From Pusillimonas sp. UBA3987 (GTDB lineage: Bacteria; Pseudomonadota; Gammaproteobacteria; Burkholderiales; Burkholderiaceae_B), in assembly GCA_002384935.1 (NCBI GenBank), contig DGCD01000004.1:2377-66376 (forward strand): a stretch of DNA of 64,000 bases. The letters run 5' to 3'. Numbering within the stretch: the first letter of the stretch is position 1; each line of letters opens with the position of its first letter. The position numbers and the translations under genes are program-made. Below are positions 1-7,177 of the stretch, in pieces. Under the pieces are notes generated by a model, which saw nothing but the letters and a program-made list of their open reading frames with translations, was not told where the DNA came from and made no database searches.

Positions 1-825
1 GCGCGGTGTGCCATTGAGCACTTTAAATCGAGTATTCGGCTAGCCTGCCTGGCCTTTGGTATCAGCCAAAGCGCCTATTATTATCAAGCCAAGCAGGCCG
101 ATGAAAACGAGATGATTGCTGACTGGCTGATTCGGTTGACGACAGCCCAACGCAATTGGGGCTTTGGCTTATGTTTCCTATACTTGCGCAACATCAAAGG
201 CTTCAAGTGGAATCACAAAAGGGTGTACCGTATTTATCGTGAACTGGAGCTGAACCTACGCATCAAGCCCAAGAAGCGCCTGGTTCGCGAGCGACCCGAT
301 CCGCTGGGCACCGCCACCGATATCAACCAGATCTGGTCCATGGATTTTATGCATGATCAATTGATCGACGGTCGTGGTATCCGATTACTTAACATTGTCG
401 ATGACTTTAACCGTGAGGGTCTAGGCATTGAGGTGGATTTTTCCCTGCCGGCAGAGCGCGTAACGCGCGCCCTGGATCAGATCATCGAATGGCGCGGCAA
501 GCCCGCTTGCCTACGATGCGACAATGGCCCGGAATACATCGGTAAAACAATGCTCCAATGGGCCGCCAGACGACGAATTACGATGATTCACACCCAGCCC
601 GGAAACCCGCAACAAAACGCCTATATTGAACGCTACAACCGAACGGTGCGGTATGATTGGCTGGCCCAAAACCTGTTTAGTAGTCTGGACGAAGTTCAGC
701 ACGGTGCCACCGCCTGGCTTTGGACTTACAACAATGAAAGACCCAACATGGCCTTGGGCGGGTTCACTCCAAAACAGAAGCTAATCAGTAAATATTCAAC
801 TAATTCTACTGCCGCTTACTGCTAA
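1..825 (+). CDS. IS3-family transposase OrfB (5' partial)
   Basis: DDE-type integrase/transposase that cuts and joins the element's DNA ends. The reading frame is open from base 1, so the N-terminus (and OrfA) lies upstream of the window. Visible order: HTH_21-like region near 112-330, then the rve integrase core with the three acidic residues in WSMDFMHD (about 340), CDNGPEY (about 519) and IERYNRT (about 628), with the usual D-D-35-E spacing. The end of the protein (TYNNERPNMALGGFTPKQKL) is typical of IS3 OrfB. In IS3 elements OrfB is normally made by frameshift from OrfA, so a separate start codon is not expected. No interruption is seen in the part present, so this half may be functional. 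Confidence 0.9.
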   Translation, partial: ARCAIEHFKSSIRLACLAFGISQSAYYYQAKQADENEMIADWLIRLTTAQRNWGFGLCFLYLRNIKGFKWNHKRVYRIYRELELNLRIKPKKRLVRERPDPLGTATDINQIWSMDFMHDQLIDGRGIRLLNIVDDFNREGLGIEVDFSLPAERVTRALDQIIEWRGKPACLRCDNGPEYIGKTMLQWAARRRITMIHTQPGNPQQNAYIERYNRTVRYDWLAQNLFSSLDEVQHGATAWLWTYNNERPNMALGGFTPKQKLISKYSTNSTAAYC

Positions 826-845
826 AAATGGGGGGAATACCGTAC
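1..845 (+). mobile_element. Right part of an IS3-family insertion sequence
   Basis: The window opens inside an IS3-family element: the transposase frame is open from base 1 and stops at 825. A run of six G's followed by AATACC directly after the stop (830-840) looks like the terminal inverted repeat region, but the left end lies outside the window, so the repeat pair and any target duplication cannot be checked. The boundary with the interrupted gene is placed near 845 because NADH dehydrogenase-like coding sequence resumes there. The exact end is uncertain by about 15 bases. Confidence 0.75.
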
Positions 846-1816
846 CAGCCAGACGCGTGCGCTACGACAAGCTGATATTCGCCGTGGGCAGTACCGCAAA
901 TGATTTTGGCACGCCTGGCGTGCATGAGCATTGCGTCATGATCGACTCCCGACGCCAGGCGATTTCGTTCAACGAATCAGTTCGAAACCATATTTTCGAA
1001 AGCATCGGCCAGAATAGTGACTTGCGCATCAGTATCGTTGGAGCAGGTGCAACGGGCGTAGAGCTTGCCGCCGAACTGATGCAATTAGCAGATGAATCTC
1101 AGGCCTATGGCGCTCCCGGGCTGCGTGAACGGGTTCGCATTACGCTAATCGAAGCAACCGACAGGATTCTGGGTGCGTTTCCCGAACGGGTCTCTACGTT
1201 AGCCACTCAACGATTGCGAAAATTAGGTATTGAAGTGCTACTGGATACGCGCGTAAAGTCGGCACGGAAAGATGGGTTTGAATTGAGTAACGGTGACTTT
1301 TTACCAGCTACGATACGGGTTTGGGCTGCAGGCGTGAAAGCGCCCGAATTCCTCGCCAGCCTGCCCGGACTTGACACCCAAGAAAACAACACCCTGGTGG
1401 TGACCCCCACTATGCAAACGGTTCGAGACCCATCGGTATTTGCGGTGGGCGATTGCGCAAGTCTGGTCTTGCCGGGACACGATCGCCCCTTACCTCCAAC
1501 GGCCCAGGTAGCGCATCAGCAAGCGCGTTATCTGGTTCGCCACCTGCCGGCCTTGCTTGAAAATCAGCCCGTCCCCCCTTTCAGGTATCGCGATTTTGGC
1601 GCCCTGGTCTCGCTTGGCGACTACGATGCCTACGGCTCCCTGGGCAAGTTCCGACTCTTTCGGGGCGGATTCATACGCGGGCGCCTTGCGTCATTCAGCC
1701 ACATGGCACTCTATCGCACACATCAGGCCAGATTGCACGGCTTTTGGCGCGGCGGCTTACTGTGGTTGGTTGATTTGATTAACTCCCGCGTTAAGCCTCC
1801 AGTCCGTTTGGACTGA
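846..1816 (+). pseudogene. Type II NADH dehydrogenase, N-terminus removed by the IS element
   Basis: NAD(P)/FAD-dependent oxidoreductase of the NDH-2 (Ndh) family, which passes electrons from NADH to quinone at the inner membrane. The remaining frame, read from PARRVRYDKLIFAVGS, holds the second Rossmann motif (VGAGATGVELAAEL) for NADH, the FAD-contacting FAVGDCA motif and the C-terminal region ending KPPVRLD. The first 100 or so residues, with the FAD-binding GxGxxG, are missing because the IS3 element lies directly upstream. Family members are about 400-440 residues; about 323 remain. A GTG at 857 could start a 319-residue product, but without the FAD motif it should be inactive. Called a pseudogene by truncation; there are no internal stops or frameshifts, so the insertion looks recent. 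Confidence 0.85.
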
Positions 1817-2197
1817 ATACTAAACAACTAGGCTTAGTCAATAAACATCTCTTTTTGACCCGCAAATATGGACATCGATGGTGTTTAAGGATAATAATCG
1901 GAATACGGATGCTCGTATACAAACGCGGACAGAACATCATTAACGTGAGAGAACGCCTCGCACGTATTCACAGACACGCCTTGGTCGAACAGCCACAAAG
2001 GCTGATGTTTCTGCCACTAAGTCAACAGGTTACAAGGCGATAAGCCCTCACACACGGGGGCGTCATCAGCGCATCAACGATGCCGCCATGACATTCATTG
2101 TTAGATATTTGCCCCCGGCCTCTTACAACTTTTACTGTTCAAAAATTTCAAAGATGCAAGTACAATTAGTTCTCATCCTAATTTTGATGTGGTTTTG

Positions 2198-2233
2198 TAA
2201 ATTGTTCGGTTTTCTACACCCGCAAGGGAAAAC
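2198..2233 (+). repeat. Stem-loop repeat, copy A
   Basis: 36 nt nearly identical to 3090-3125. The core is CCC-GCAA-GGG, a three-pair stem closed by a GNRA-type GCAA loop. It is flanked by GTTTT on the left and AAAAC on the right, which can pair to extend the stem around an asymmetric internal bulge. Similarity between the copies extends about 15-18 nt further upstream. An ATG preceded by GGGAG lies 13 nt downstream (2246) but opens only a 10-codon frame. This could be a transcribed 5' leader element or a mobile palindrome. Confidence 0.6.
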
Positions 2234-2733
2234 AGGGAGACGACGATGCCAAAATTCATCGACGATAAATACCCGTAGAGCAACTGTGATCACGAAGTAT
2301 ATAAGTTACAGATGGTTGCCAGACGAAGTATCAAAATAGGTCTGGATAAACTTATCTCTTGTCGTAGTGCTTAGGTAAAAGCGAAACGACAATAGCAAGA
2401 TCACCAAATCAAAAGGCTGCTAATACTACGGCAACGAGTGCCACATCAGCTAAAGCTTCAATCAAACAGGAGGTACTTACCCTCCTTAGCAGTTAACTAA
2501 GAATTTTTATGAAGCACACATACCAAACCTTAGGTTGGCGTGCACTTGTAATAGAGGCTCCCAATTTAAGAGAAAAACATCTGGGCTAGCGTTATTGGCG
2601 TGGCTCGTTGGAGTACGTCTCATCCACTTTCGGATCGGCCCATTTATGGCATTTGGCGTCACGAACGATGGACATCAGGCAGTTGAAGATATTGAATCAA
2701 CCAGGTGATCGAGCGTAACGAAGTGGGGTCACT

Positions 2734-2817
2734 ATGTACACGATTGTTTTTATTATATATTTAATCGCCATAGTCTTTGGGCTGGCCCTTTTTGCGGTTT
2801 GCTGGCTTGAGGATTGA
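2734..2817 (+). CDS. Possible 27-residue single-span membrane peptide
   Basis: A short frame encoding MYTIVFIIYLIAIVFGLALFAVCWLED: an unbroken hydrophobic stretch of about 22 residues ending in Trp and two acidic residues. This is the layout of small membrane subunits such as KdpF or CydX, though it does not match either sequence as I know them. The sequence before the start has only a G-rich GTGGGG, not a clear ribosome binding site. It sits in otherwise gene-poor DNA, so it could be chance. I do not recognise it. Confidence 0.35.
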   Translation: MYTIVFIIYLIAIVFGLALFAVCWLED

Positions 2818-2908
2818 GCGTAGCGCTATTGAAGTAAGGGGCTGAAGACCCCCACGAAAGGATAAAAATATGGCGTATATTTAATTATTTGTATTGCGAT
2901 TGGCGCAT

Positions 2909-3073
2909 ATGAGTGAAAAGTCTACTGCCAAAACACAAGTAATGACTCCGGATTGCGCCGAACACATCGAAAAAACCCACTTACGGCACAAAGCTAAAAT
3001 CAATCGGGTAGCACTCAATTTTACTTTAGCCGTGGGTGGGCTGTTTTTTGCCCAAAGAATAACAAAAATTTAA
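2909..3073 (+). CDS. Possible 54-residue small protein
   Basis: An ATG frame of 54 codons: a polar, Lys/His-containing N-terminal half followed by a hydrophobic segment (VALNFTLAVGGLFFA) and a basic end. This would fit a small tail-anchored membrane protein. No good ribosome binding site is seen. It ends just before stem-loop copy B (3090). No family recognised; it may not be expressed. Confidence 0.25.
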   Translation: MSEKSTAKTQVMTPDCAEHIEKTHLRHKAKINRVALNFTLAVGGLFFAQRITKI

Positions 3074-3089
3074 TTTGATCTGTGTTTAG

Positions 3090-3125
3090 TAAATTCTTCG
3101 GTTTTCGCGCCCGCAAGGGAAAAAC
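3090..3125 (+). repeat. Stem-loop repeat, copy B
   Basis: Second copy of the element at 2198-2233, differing by one substitution in the left arm, by GCG instead of TACA in the bulge, and by one extra A. The CCC-GCAA-GGG core and the pairing GGTTTT/AAAACC arms are kept. Changes fall in the predicted unpaired bulge rather than the stem, which hints that the structure matters. No gene starts closely downstream. Confidence 0.6.
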
Positions 3126-3557
3126 CAAAAGGCTTGTTGAAAGAGTTTTACCGAACCATGAGTGAGATTCAAGCGTCATGGACACGATCCTCTCGTATTT
3201 ACAGAGTGTGCGCATAAGTATTTGAATTTAAAATATAAATATTCTAAATTTAATTCAAAATCGAGAAATCTGAGAGAGTAATTTACTGGTAACTCAAAGT
3301 AAAATACAAATTGGCGCTTCAATACTAATCCCACTATAAATCTAGCCAAAAGAAACATATAGGCGCTAAGACCTATATAAATGTGCGGACCTCCACATAT
3401 TTCAATTGCGCTGCGTTATTAAGCGTGTGTAACGGACAGTACTCAACAGCAAAGTTAGTTGCTAGCATAATCAACACTTGCTGTTTGATTATTGATGTAC
3501 CGCTTCCATCGTGGTTCAGGACATTGCAACAGTAAAGTCGCCCCAGTCTGAATGACT

Positions 3558-3573
3558 AGGCCCGGTTTTTGCT
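3558..3573 (+). promoter_or_regulatory. Candidate sigma-54 promoter for the DUF4142/ferritin-like operon
   Basis: AGGCCCGGTTTTTGCT has the required GG-N10-GC spacing and an intact TTGC at -12, but the -24 box (GGCCC) departs from GGCAC. Transcription would start near 3585 and give a leader of about 125 nt before 3710. This is one of the weaker of the sites in the window. Confidence 0.4.
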
Positions 3574-3709
3574 GATTGTCAATAAGCATCCTTGTGCAAG
3601 CATCTAAAAGTTTCGCTCTATGTTTGCAACACTTACTCGGCAGAAATCGACAAAAGCCGAAGAGTCGGGATGCGAATGGACATAAGCAGCGCGTTTTGAG
3701 GACACTAAG

Positions 3710-4267
3710 ATGCTGAATAATTCCGTGAACCAACTTCTTTCATTCTCTGCTTCTTACGCAATACCCAAAAACGAGTCGGCAAAACCCACCGCTCCGGTAG
3801 TAACGCGATCCCACGAAAACGAATTAAGCGAGAGAGACCAAATCTTTATAACGAGAGCAGCAGAAACAGGCCTCACTGAGGTCGAAGGAGGCAGGCTAGC
3901 CCAACAAAAGTCTTTCTCTACAGCGATAAAAAATTTCGCCCAAAAAATGATTGACCAACATAAAAAAGTCAATGTCGAGTTAAGGGCACTAGCAGCCAAT
4001 AAAGGCCTGAGCCTGTCTTGGCAACCTTCTTTAGAACAGCAAAACGATCTTAAATTGCTTGAAGCTTTAGGCGAGGAATTTGATCAGCATTACGTAGAGC
4101 GCTTGACAATTACAGCCCATGAAGACGCGGTAAAAATGTTTAAGGAAGCGGTGGAAAAGACTCAGGACAAGGACGTAAAGAGATTTGTAGAAAAAAATCT
4201 TCCTACATTGGAATCTCACCTTGAGTTAGCTAAAGCACTACAGGCAAAGTTGAATAGCGAACCCTAG
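3710..4267 (+). CDS. DUF4142 family protein without obvious signal peptide
   Basis: 185 residues. From about residue 42 to the end it matches the DUF4142 ferritin-like four-helix fold: the opening LSERDQIFITRAAETGLTEV, the GGRLAQQKSFSTAIKNFAQKM helix, HYVERLTITAHEDAVKMFKEA, and the final LPTLESHLELAKAL. DUF4142 proteins are usually exported. Here the N-terminus (MLNNSVNQLLSFSASYAIP) has no basic start plus long hydrophobic core, so export is doubtful and the protein may act in the cytoplasm. No function is established; members sit in stress-related clusters. It precedes two ferritin-like genes by 45 nt and probably shares their transcript. A second, clearly exported member lies at 9966-10532. 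Confidence 0.85.
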   Translation: MLNNSVNQLLSFSASYAIPKNESAKPTAPVVTRSHENELSERDQIFITRAAETGLTEVEGGRLAQQKSFSTAIKNFAQKMIDQHKKVNVELRALAANKGLSLSWQPSLEQQNDLKLLEALGEEFDQHYVERLTITAHEDAVKMFKEAVEKTQDKDVKRFVEKNLPTLESHLELAKALQAKLNSEP

Positions 4268-4312
4268 CCAAGTTCAAACTCATTTCTCTGTATGGAAAGC
4301 GAGGTAATAGCG

Positions 4313-5509
4313 ATGACGATAGAAACGAACTTATGGGGACATACTGGCGTCCCGCTGGAGAAGCAACGTTTTAATTGGCACGAAATGGCCGGACAGCCGA
4401 TAAGTAAACTGGACGACGACGCATTTACCAGAGTACGCATCATTTTGCTCAATGGGCTCGAACTCGACGCCTTAAGGCTAAAGCACATAGCTTCAAGGCT
4501 TAATAACGAACTTCGCGTGCCACTAGCACAGTTAAGACGAGTAGAGCAGCATCAAGCAACCATGATCAACTGGTTAATTTCTGCAGACCACTCGCCGCTG
4601 GAAACGACAATTGCATATGAACAAGTTGCCATCGAAGTTACCGCTGCCGTGGCGCAACAAGAACCTGACCCCTATCAAGCACAAACCTATCGATTCGGTC
4701 TGCTGGAAGATTTTGACCACCTCTATCGATATAGTGCAATGCTCGACCGACTCGAAGGGAAAGATGCCAATAATATTGTTCAAGGGTATACGGATATCGT
4801 TCCTGGAAGGGATACGATAAACGAACATCGAGCGCCAGAAGACGATGTCCGCGATTCTTATCAAAAAGAAAATGCCCAGTTAATTACGAAGTTGCACTCA
4901 ACGCTGATTACAGCGGCAGAATACCAAACTCATGATTATTACATGAACATAGGTCCGACATTTGCGGACCCTGTAGCACGTCAACTATATGCTGAAATTG
5001 CCTCCATTGAAGAACAACATGTCACTCAATACGGTTCATTGCAGGACCCGGACGAATCTTTACTTGAAAAAATTTTAATTCACGAGGCAACAGAGGTGTA
5101 CACCTACTATAGCTGTAGTCTAAGTGAAACGAATCCGAGACTCAAAGCAATATGGGAACGCTTTCTTGATTACGAACTTGGTCACTTGACGTTTGTTTCG
5201 GAACTTTTCAAACAATACGAACGCAGAGATCCGGCTGAAGTACTGGGAAATACCATACCCCAACCTCTACCTTTCGCATCGCAACGTGATTTCATACGTC
5301 CCGTACTGTTTGACGAGAAACACATGAGCTCTCGAAGTACTAAATACATCCCTAGTTCTGAAGAAAGCCAAGCAACCGTCGACGCCCGCTCTTTGCTCAA
5401 TTCCAGTGGCTCGCCTACATCTGCGGTTTCAGCCGGGTACCAATGGGCACCAGGTACCGAGTTGAGCCGTAACGTTGCCAAACGGGAGAACCATGATGCA
5501 AAAAATTAA
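4313..5509 (+). CDS. Ferritin-like protein of unknown function (398 aa)
   Basis: Start chosen at 4313 because GAGG sits 8 nt upstream; an in-frame ATG at 4292 has no ribosome binding site. The protein is helical and acidic. It has Glu/His patterns typical of di-iron ferritin-like bundles: EQVAIEVTAAVAQQE, then EIASIEEQHVTQY, then IHEATEVYTYYSCS and DYELGHLTFVSELF. About 95 C-terminal residues after the bundle are Ser-rich and probably disordered. Metal binding is inferred from the Glu/ExxH pattern only. It overlaps the next gene by 17 nt, so the two are probably translated together and may form a complex. The family is uncharacterised to my knowledge; possible roles are iron or peroxide handling under stress. 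Confidence 0.75.
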   Translation: MTIETNLWGHTGVPLEKQRFNWHEMAGQPISKLDDDAFTRVRIILLNGLELDALRLKHIASRLNNELRVPLAQLRRVEQHQATMINWLISADHSPLETTIAYEQVAIEVTAAVAQQEPDPYQAQTYRFGLLEDFDHLYRYSAMLDRLEGKDANNIVQGYTDIVPGRDTINEHRAPEDDVRDSYQKENAQLITKLHSTLITAAEYQTHDYYMNIGPTFADPVARQLYAEIASIEEQHVTQYGSLQDPDESLLEKILIHEATEVYTYYSCSLSETNPRLKAIWERFLDYELGHLTFVSELFKQYERRDPAEVLGNTIPQPLPFASQRDFIRPVLFDEKHMSSRSTKYIPSSEESQATVDARSLLNSSGSPTSAVSAGYQWAPGTELSRNVAKRENHDAKN

Positions 5510-6209
5510 CATCGAGACCAACCGCACCGGAGTAACCGTAAACCCGGGGATGATTAACGAGCAATCAGAATTTGCGCAATCCATCCCTGCTGGCTCGCCA
5601 CCGCAAGGAACTGAAAGCATCCAAGCTCTGCGCGCTATCAGTATTAAAGAGGCTGCCCCGGTTGGTTCCATTCCGGAACCATTAAGCGCAGAAAGCATTA
5701 TGGGTAGATCAATCGATGCTTCGGGACAAAAGGCTCGAGTTTTTGGCGATAAGCTTGGGCAAAGACTCGCATTCGAACGAAGTGGCGTGCGACTTTATGA
5801 GGCCTTAATAGACAAAGCTCTAGCTGTTGAATTCAACCAAAAAAATGAGCTTGTCGCGGATTTAAATCATATACACGCTGAAGAGAAAGCACATTTCCTA
5901 ATGCTGCACAGCGTTATGGAAGATTTGGGTGCCGACTCAACCGCAATGACGCCTGGCGCAGCTGTTAGCGGTGTAACAGGACAAGGATTCATGCAAGCCA
6001 TTACAGATCCTCGCACGAGTCTCTCTCAGTGTCTTGAGGCGATCTTGGGACTGGAATTAATTGATAACTCCTGTTGGGAGCATCTGATCGATGCCGCAAA
6101 AGAAGCTGAAGTGGAAGGAATAATAGAAATTTTCACTCAAGCAAGCCAGGAAGAAAAGGAGCACGTACAAATCGTTGAAAAATGGCTAAAGGCGACCTTG
6201 TACGCTTGA
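5493..6209 (+). CDS. Ferritin-like domain protein (238 aa)
   Basis: Start chosen at the ATG ATG of 5493/5496, preceded by GGGAG; a TTG at 5475 would extend it but overlaps more deeply. The first ~85 residues are low in complexity. From about residue 88 there is a ferritin-like bundle with paired Glu and ExxH motifs: RLAFERSGVRLYEAL, HIHAEEKAHFLML, ELIDNSCWEHLIDAA and QASQEEKEHVQIV. Two E..ExxH sets are what a di-iron site needs. It overlaps the upstream ferritin-like gene, which suggests a functional pair. No signal peptide is seen. Specific reaction unknown. Confidence 0.75.
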   Translation: MMQKINIETNRTGVTVNPGMINEQSEFAQSIPAGSPPQGTESIQALRAISIKEAAPVGSIPEPLSAESIMGRSIDASGQKARVFGDKLGQRLAFERSGVRLYEALIDKALAVEFNQKNELVADLNHIHAEEKAHFLMLHSVMEDLGADSTAMTPGAAVSGVTGQGFMQAITDPRTSLSQCLEAILGLELIDNSCWEHLIDAAKEAEVEGIIEIFTQASQEEKEHVQIVEKWLKATLYA

Positions 6210-6384
6210 GCTTGAAGGCTCCAAGCACGGTAAACCGTAATAATTGAATGTTCTATGAATGTTTAACTAAAGCACGAATGAGAAATTGAGCGGTTAGACG
6301 ACGATTACTTTCTATCGCAGACCAAATATGAAGTAACGCGATATCGACTGAAGAAGTCTGCATCCAGAAATAGGAGAAAATGTC
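6210..6384. other. Intergenic region before the dehydrogenase operon
   Basis: Holds two short inverted repeats close to the preceding stop codon: GCTTG-N7-CAAGC at 6210-6226 and ACGGT-AA-ACCGT at 6227-6238. They may end the upstream transcript or form an operator. No GG-N10-GC sigma-54 site was found here, unlike most other operon starts in the window. Confidence 0.4.
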
Positions 6385-7176
6385 ATGGGCAATTCCCGAC
6401 GTGAATTCCTCAAGGTGGCGGGACTAACAGCCGTCGCTACTGGCGCTGAAGTCGCGTCCAGTACGGTACATGCTCAGCAGCCGTCCGAGCATCAACATGC
6501 GTCGGCCGCGGGCGACGCACAACCCATCTATACTTTCTTCAACGCGGATGAAATTCCATTTATCGAGACGGCTACAGCGCGTCTCATACCGGCCGACGAG
6601 GCTGGGCCCGGAGCGCTTGAGGCAGACGTGCCATTTTTCATCGATAAGCAATTAGGCGGGGCTTGGGGTGCAGGCGAGCGACTGTATCGCTCTGGCCCCT
6701 GGCAGCAAGGCGAACCAACCCAAGGCTATCAATTGCCCTTTACGCCAGCTGAACTGTTCCGTACCGCTCTGCGCGGCATACAAACTCATGTAAAAGAGCA
6801 TCATGATGCGGCCTTCGATGCACTAAGTCCTGAAAAGCAGGACGCCTACCTCACTTTGTTGCAAGACGGAGATATCGACCTGGAAGGGGTTCCATCGAAC
6901 GTATTTTTCGAATCTCTCTGGGGCATGACACTGGAAGGCTTTTTCAGTGATCCGATATATGGGGGAAACAAAGACATGATTTCATGGAAGATGATCGGCT
7001 TTCCAGGCGCTCATGCCAATTTTTATGATCTGGTCGACAAGCACGGTATTGCTTTTCAGCGTGAGCCAATCAGTATCGGTTCGAACGCGAGCGGCGTGAT
7101 TCACATCCATCCAGATATTCCTGCCTCGACAGGTAATGCGGTGTATCACGGTCATCATCGCCACGAGGAGCAATGA
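6385..7176 (+). CDS. Gluconate 2-dehydrogenase subunit 3 family protein (Tat-exported small subunit)
   Basis: 263 residues; ATG preceded by AGGAG. The N-terminus has a twin-arginine signal (NSRREFLKVAGLTAVATGAE...VHAQ), so the protein is exported folded through Tat. The rest matches the gluconate 2-dehydrogenase gamma chain family (FFNADEIPFIETATARLIPADEAGPGA; the conserved WGMTLEGFFSDPIYGGNKDMISWKMIGFPG). In the family this small subunit carries the cofactor-free flavoprotein across the membrane with it and supports the FAD subunit. It is followed one base later by the flavoprotein and then the cytochrome, the usual three-subunit order. A His-rich C-terminus (YHGHHRHEEQ) is notable. The substrate cannot be read from this subunit. 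Confidence 0.9.
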   Translation: MGNSRREFLKVAGLTAVATGAEVASSTVHAQQPSEHQHASAAGDAQPIYTFFNADEIPFIETATARLIPADEAGPGALEADVPFFIDKQLGGAWGAGERLYRSGPWQQGEPTQGYQLPFTPAELFRTALRGIQTHVKEHHDAAFDALSPEKQDAYLTLLQDGDIDLEGVPSNVFFESLWGMTLEGFFSDPIYGGNKDMISWKMIGFPGAHANFYDLVDKHGIAFQREPISIGSNASGVIHIHPDIPASTGNAVYHGHHRHEEQ

Positions 7177-7177
7177 A

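Larger units (their letters stand above)
1817..3709. other. AT-rich 1.9-kb region without a convincing large gene
   Basis: No frame here has a recognisable protein family of normal length, and the composition is clearly richer in A+T than the genes after 6385. It holds two copies of a stem-loop element (2198-2233, 3090-3125), two possible very short genes (2734-2817, 2909-3073) and a small GGGG/CCCC hairpin around 2839-2855. One frame at about 2377-2493 reads a Thr/Ala-rich stretch ending KQEVLTLLSS before a stop. It faintly resembles the linker before a DUF3489 domain, but it has no start codon and is probably a relic. 3220-3460 is very AT-rich and shows nothing. The region may be decayed gene remnants next to the IS element. 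Confidence 0.5.

Noticed and set aside
2377..2493. Thr/Ala-rich frame ending KQEVLTLLSS resembling the linker of DUF3489 proteins
   Set aside because: No start codon and it stops before any conserved domain; at best a gene relic, not strong enough to annotate.
3493..3540. TGG..ATTGCA pair before the DUF4142 gene at 3710
   Set aside because: The distance between GG and GC is 11 instead of 10, which sigma-54 does not tolerate well; the site at 3558 has correct spacing.
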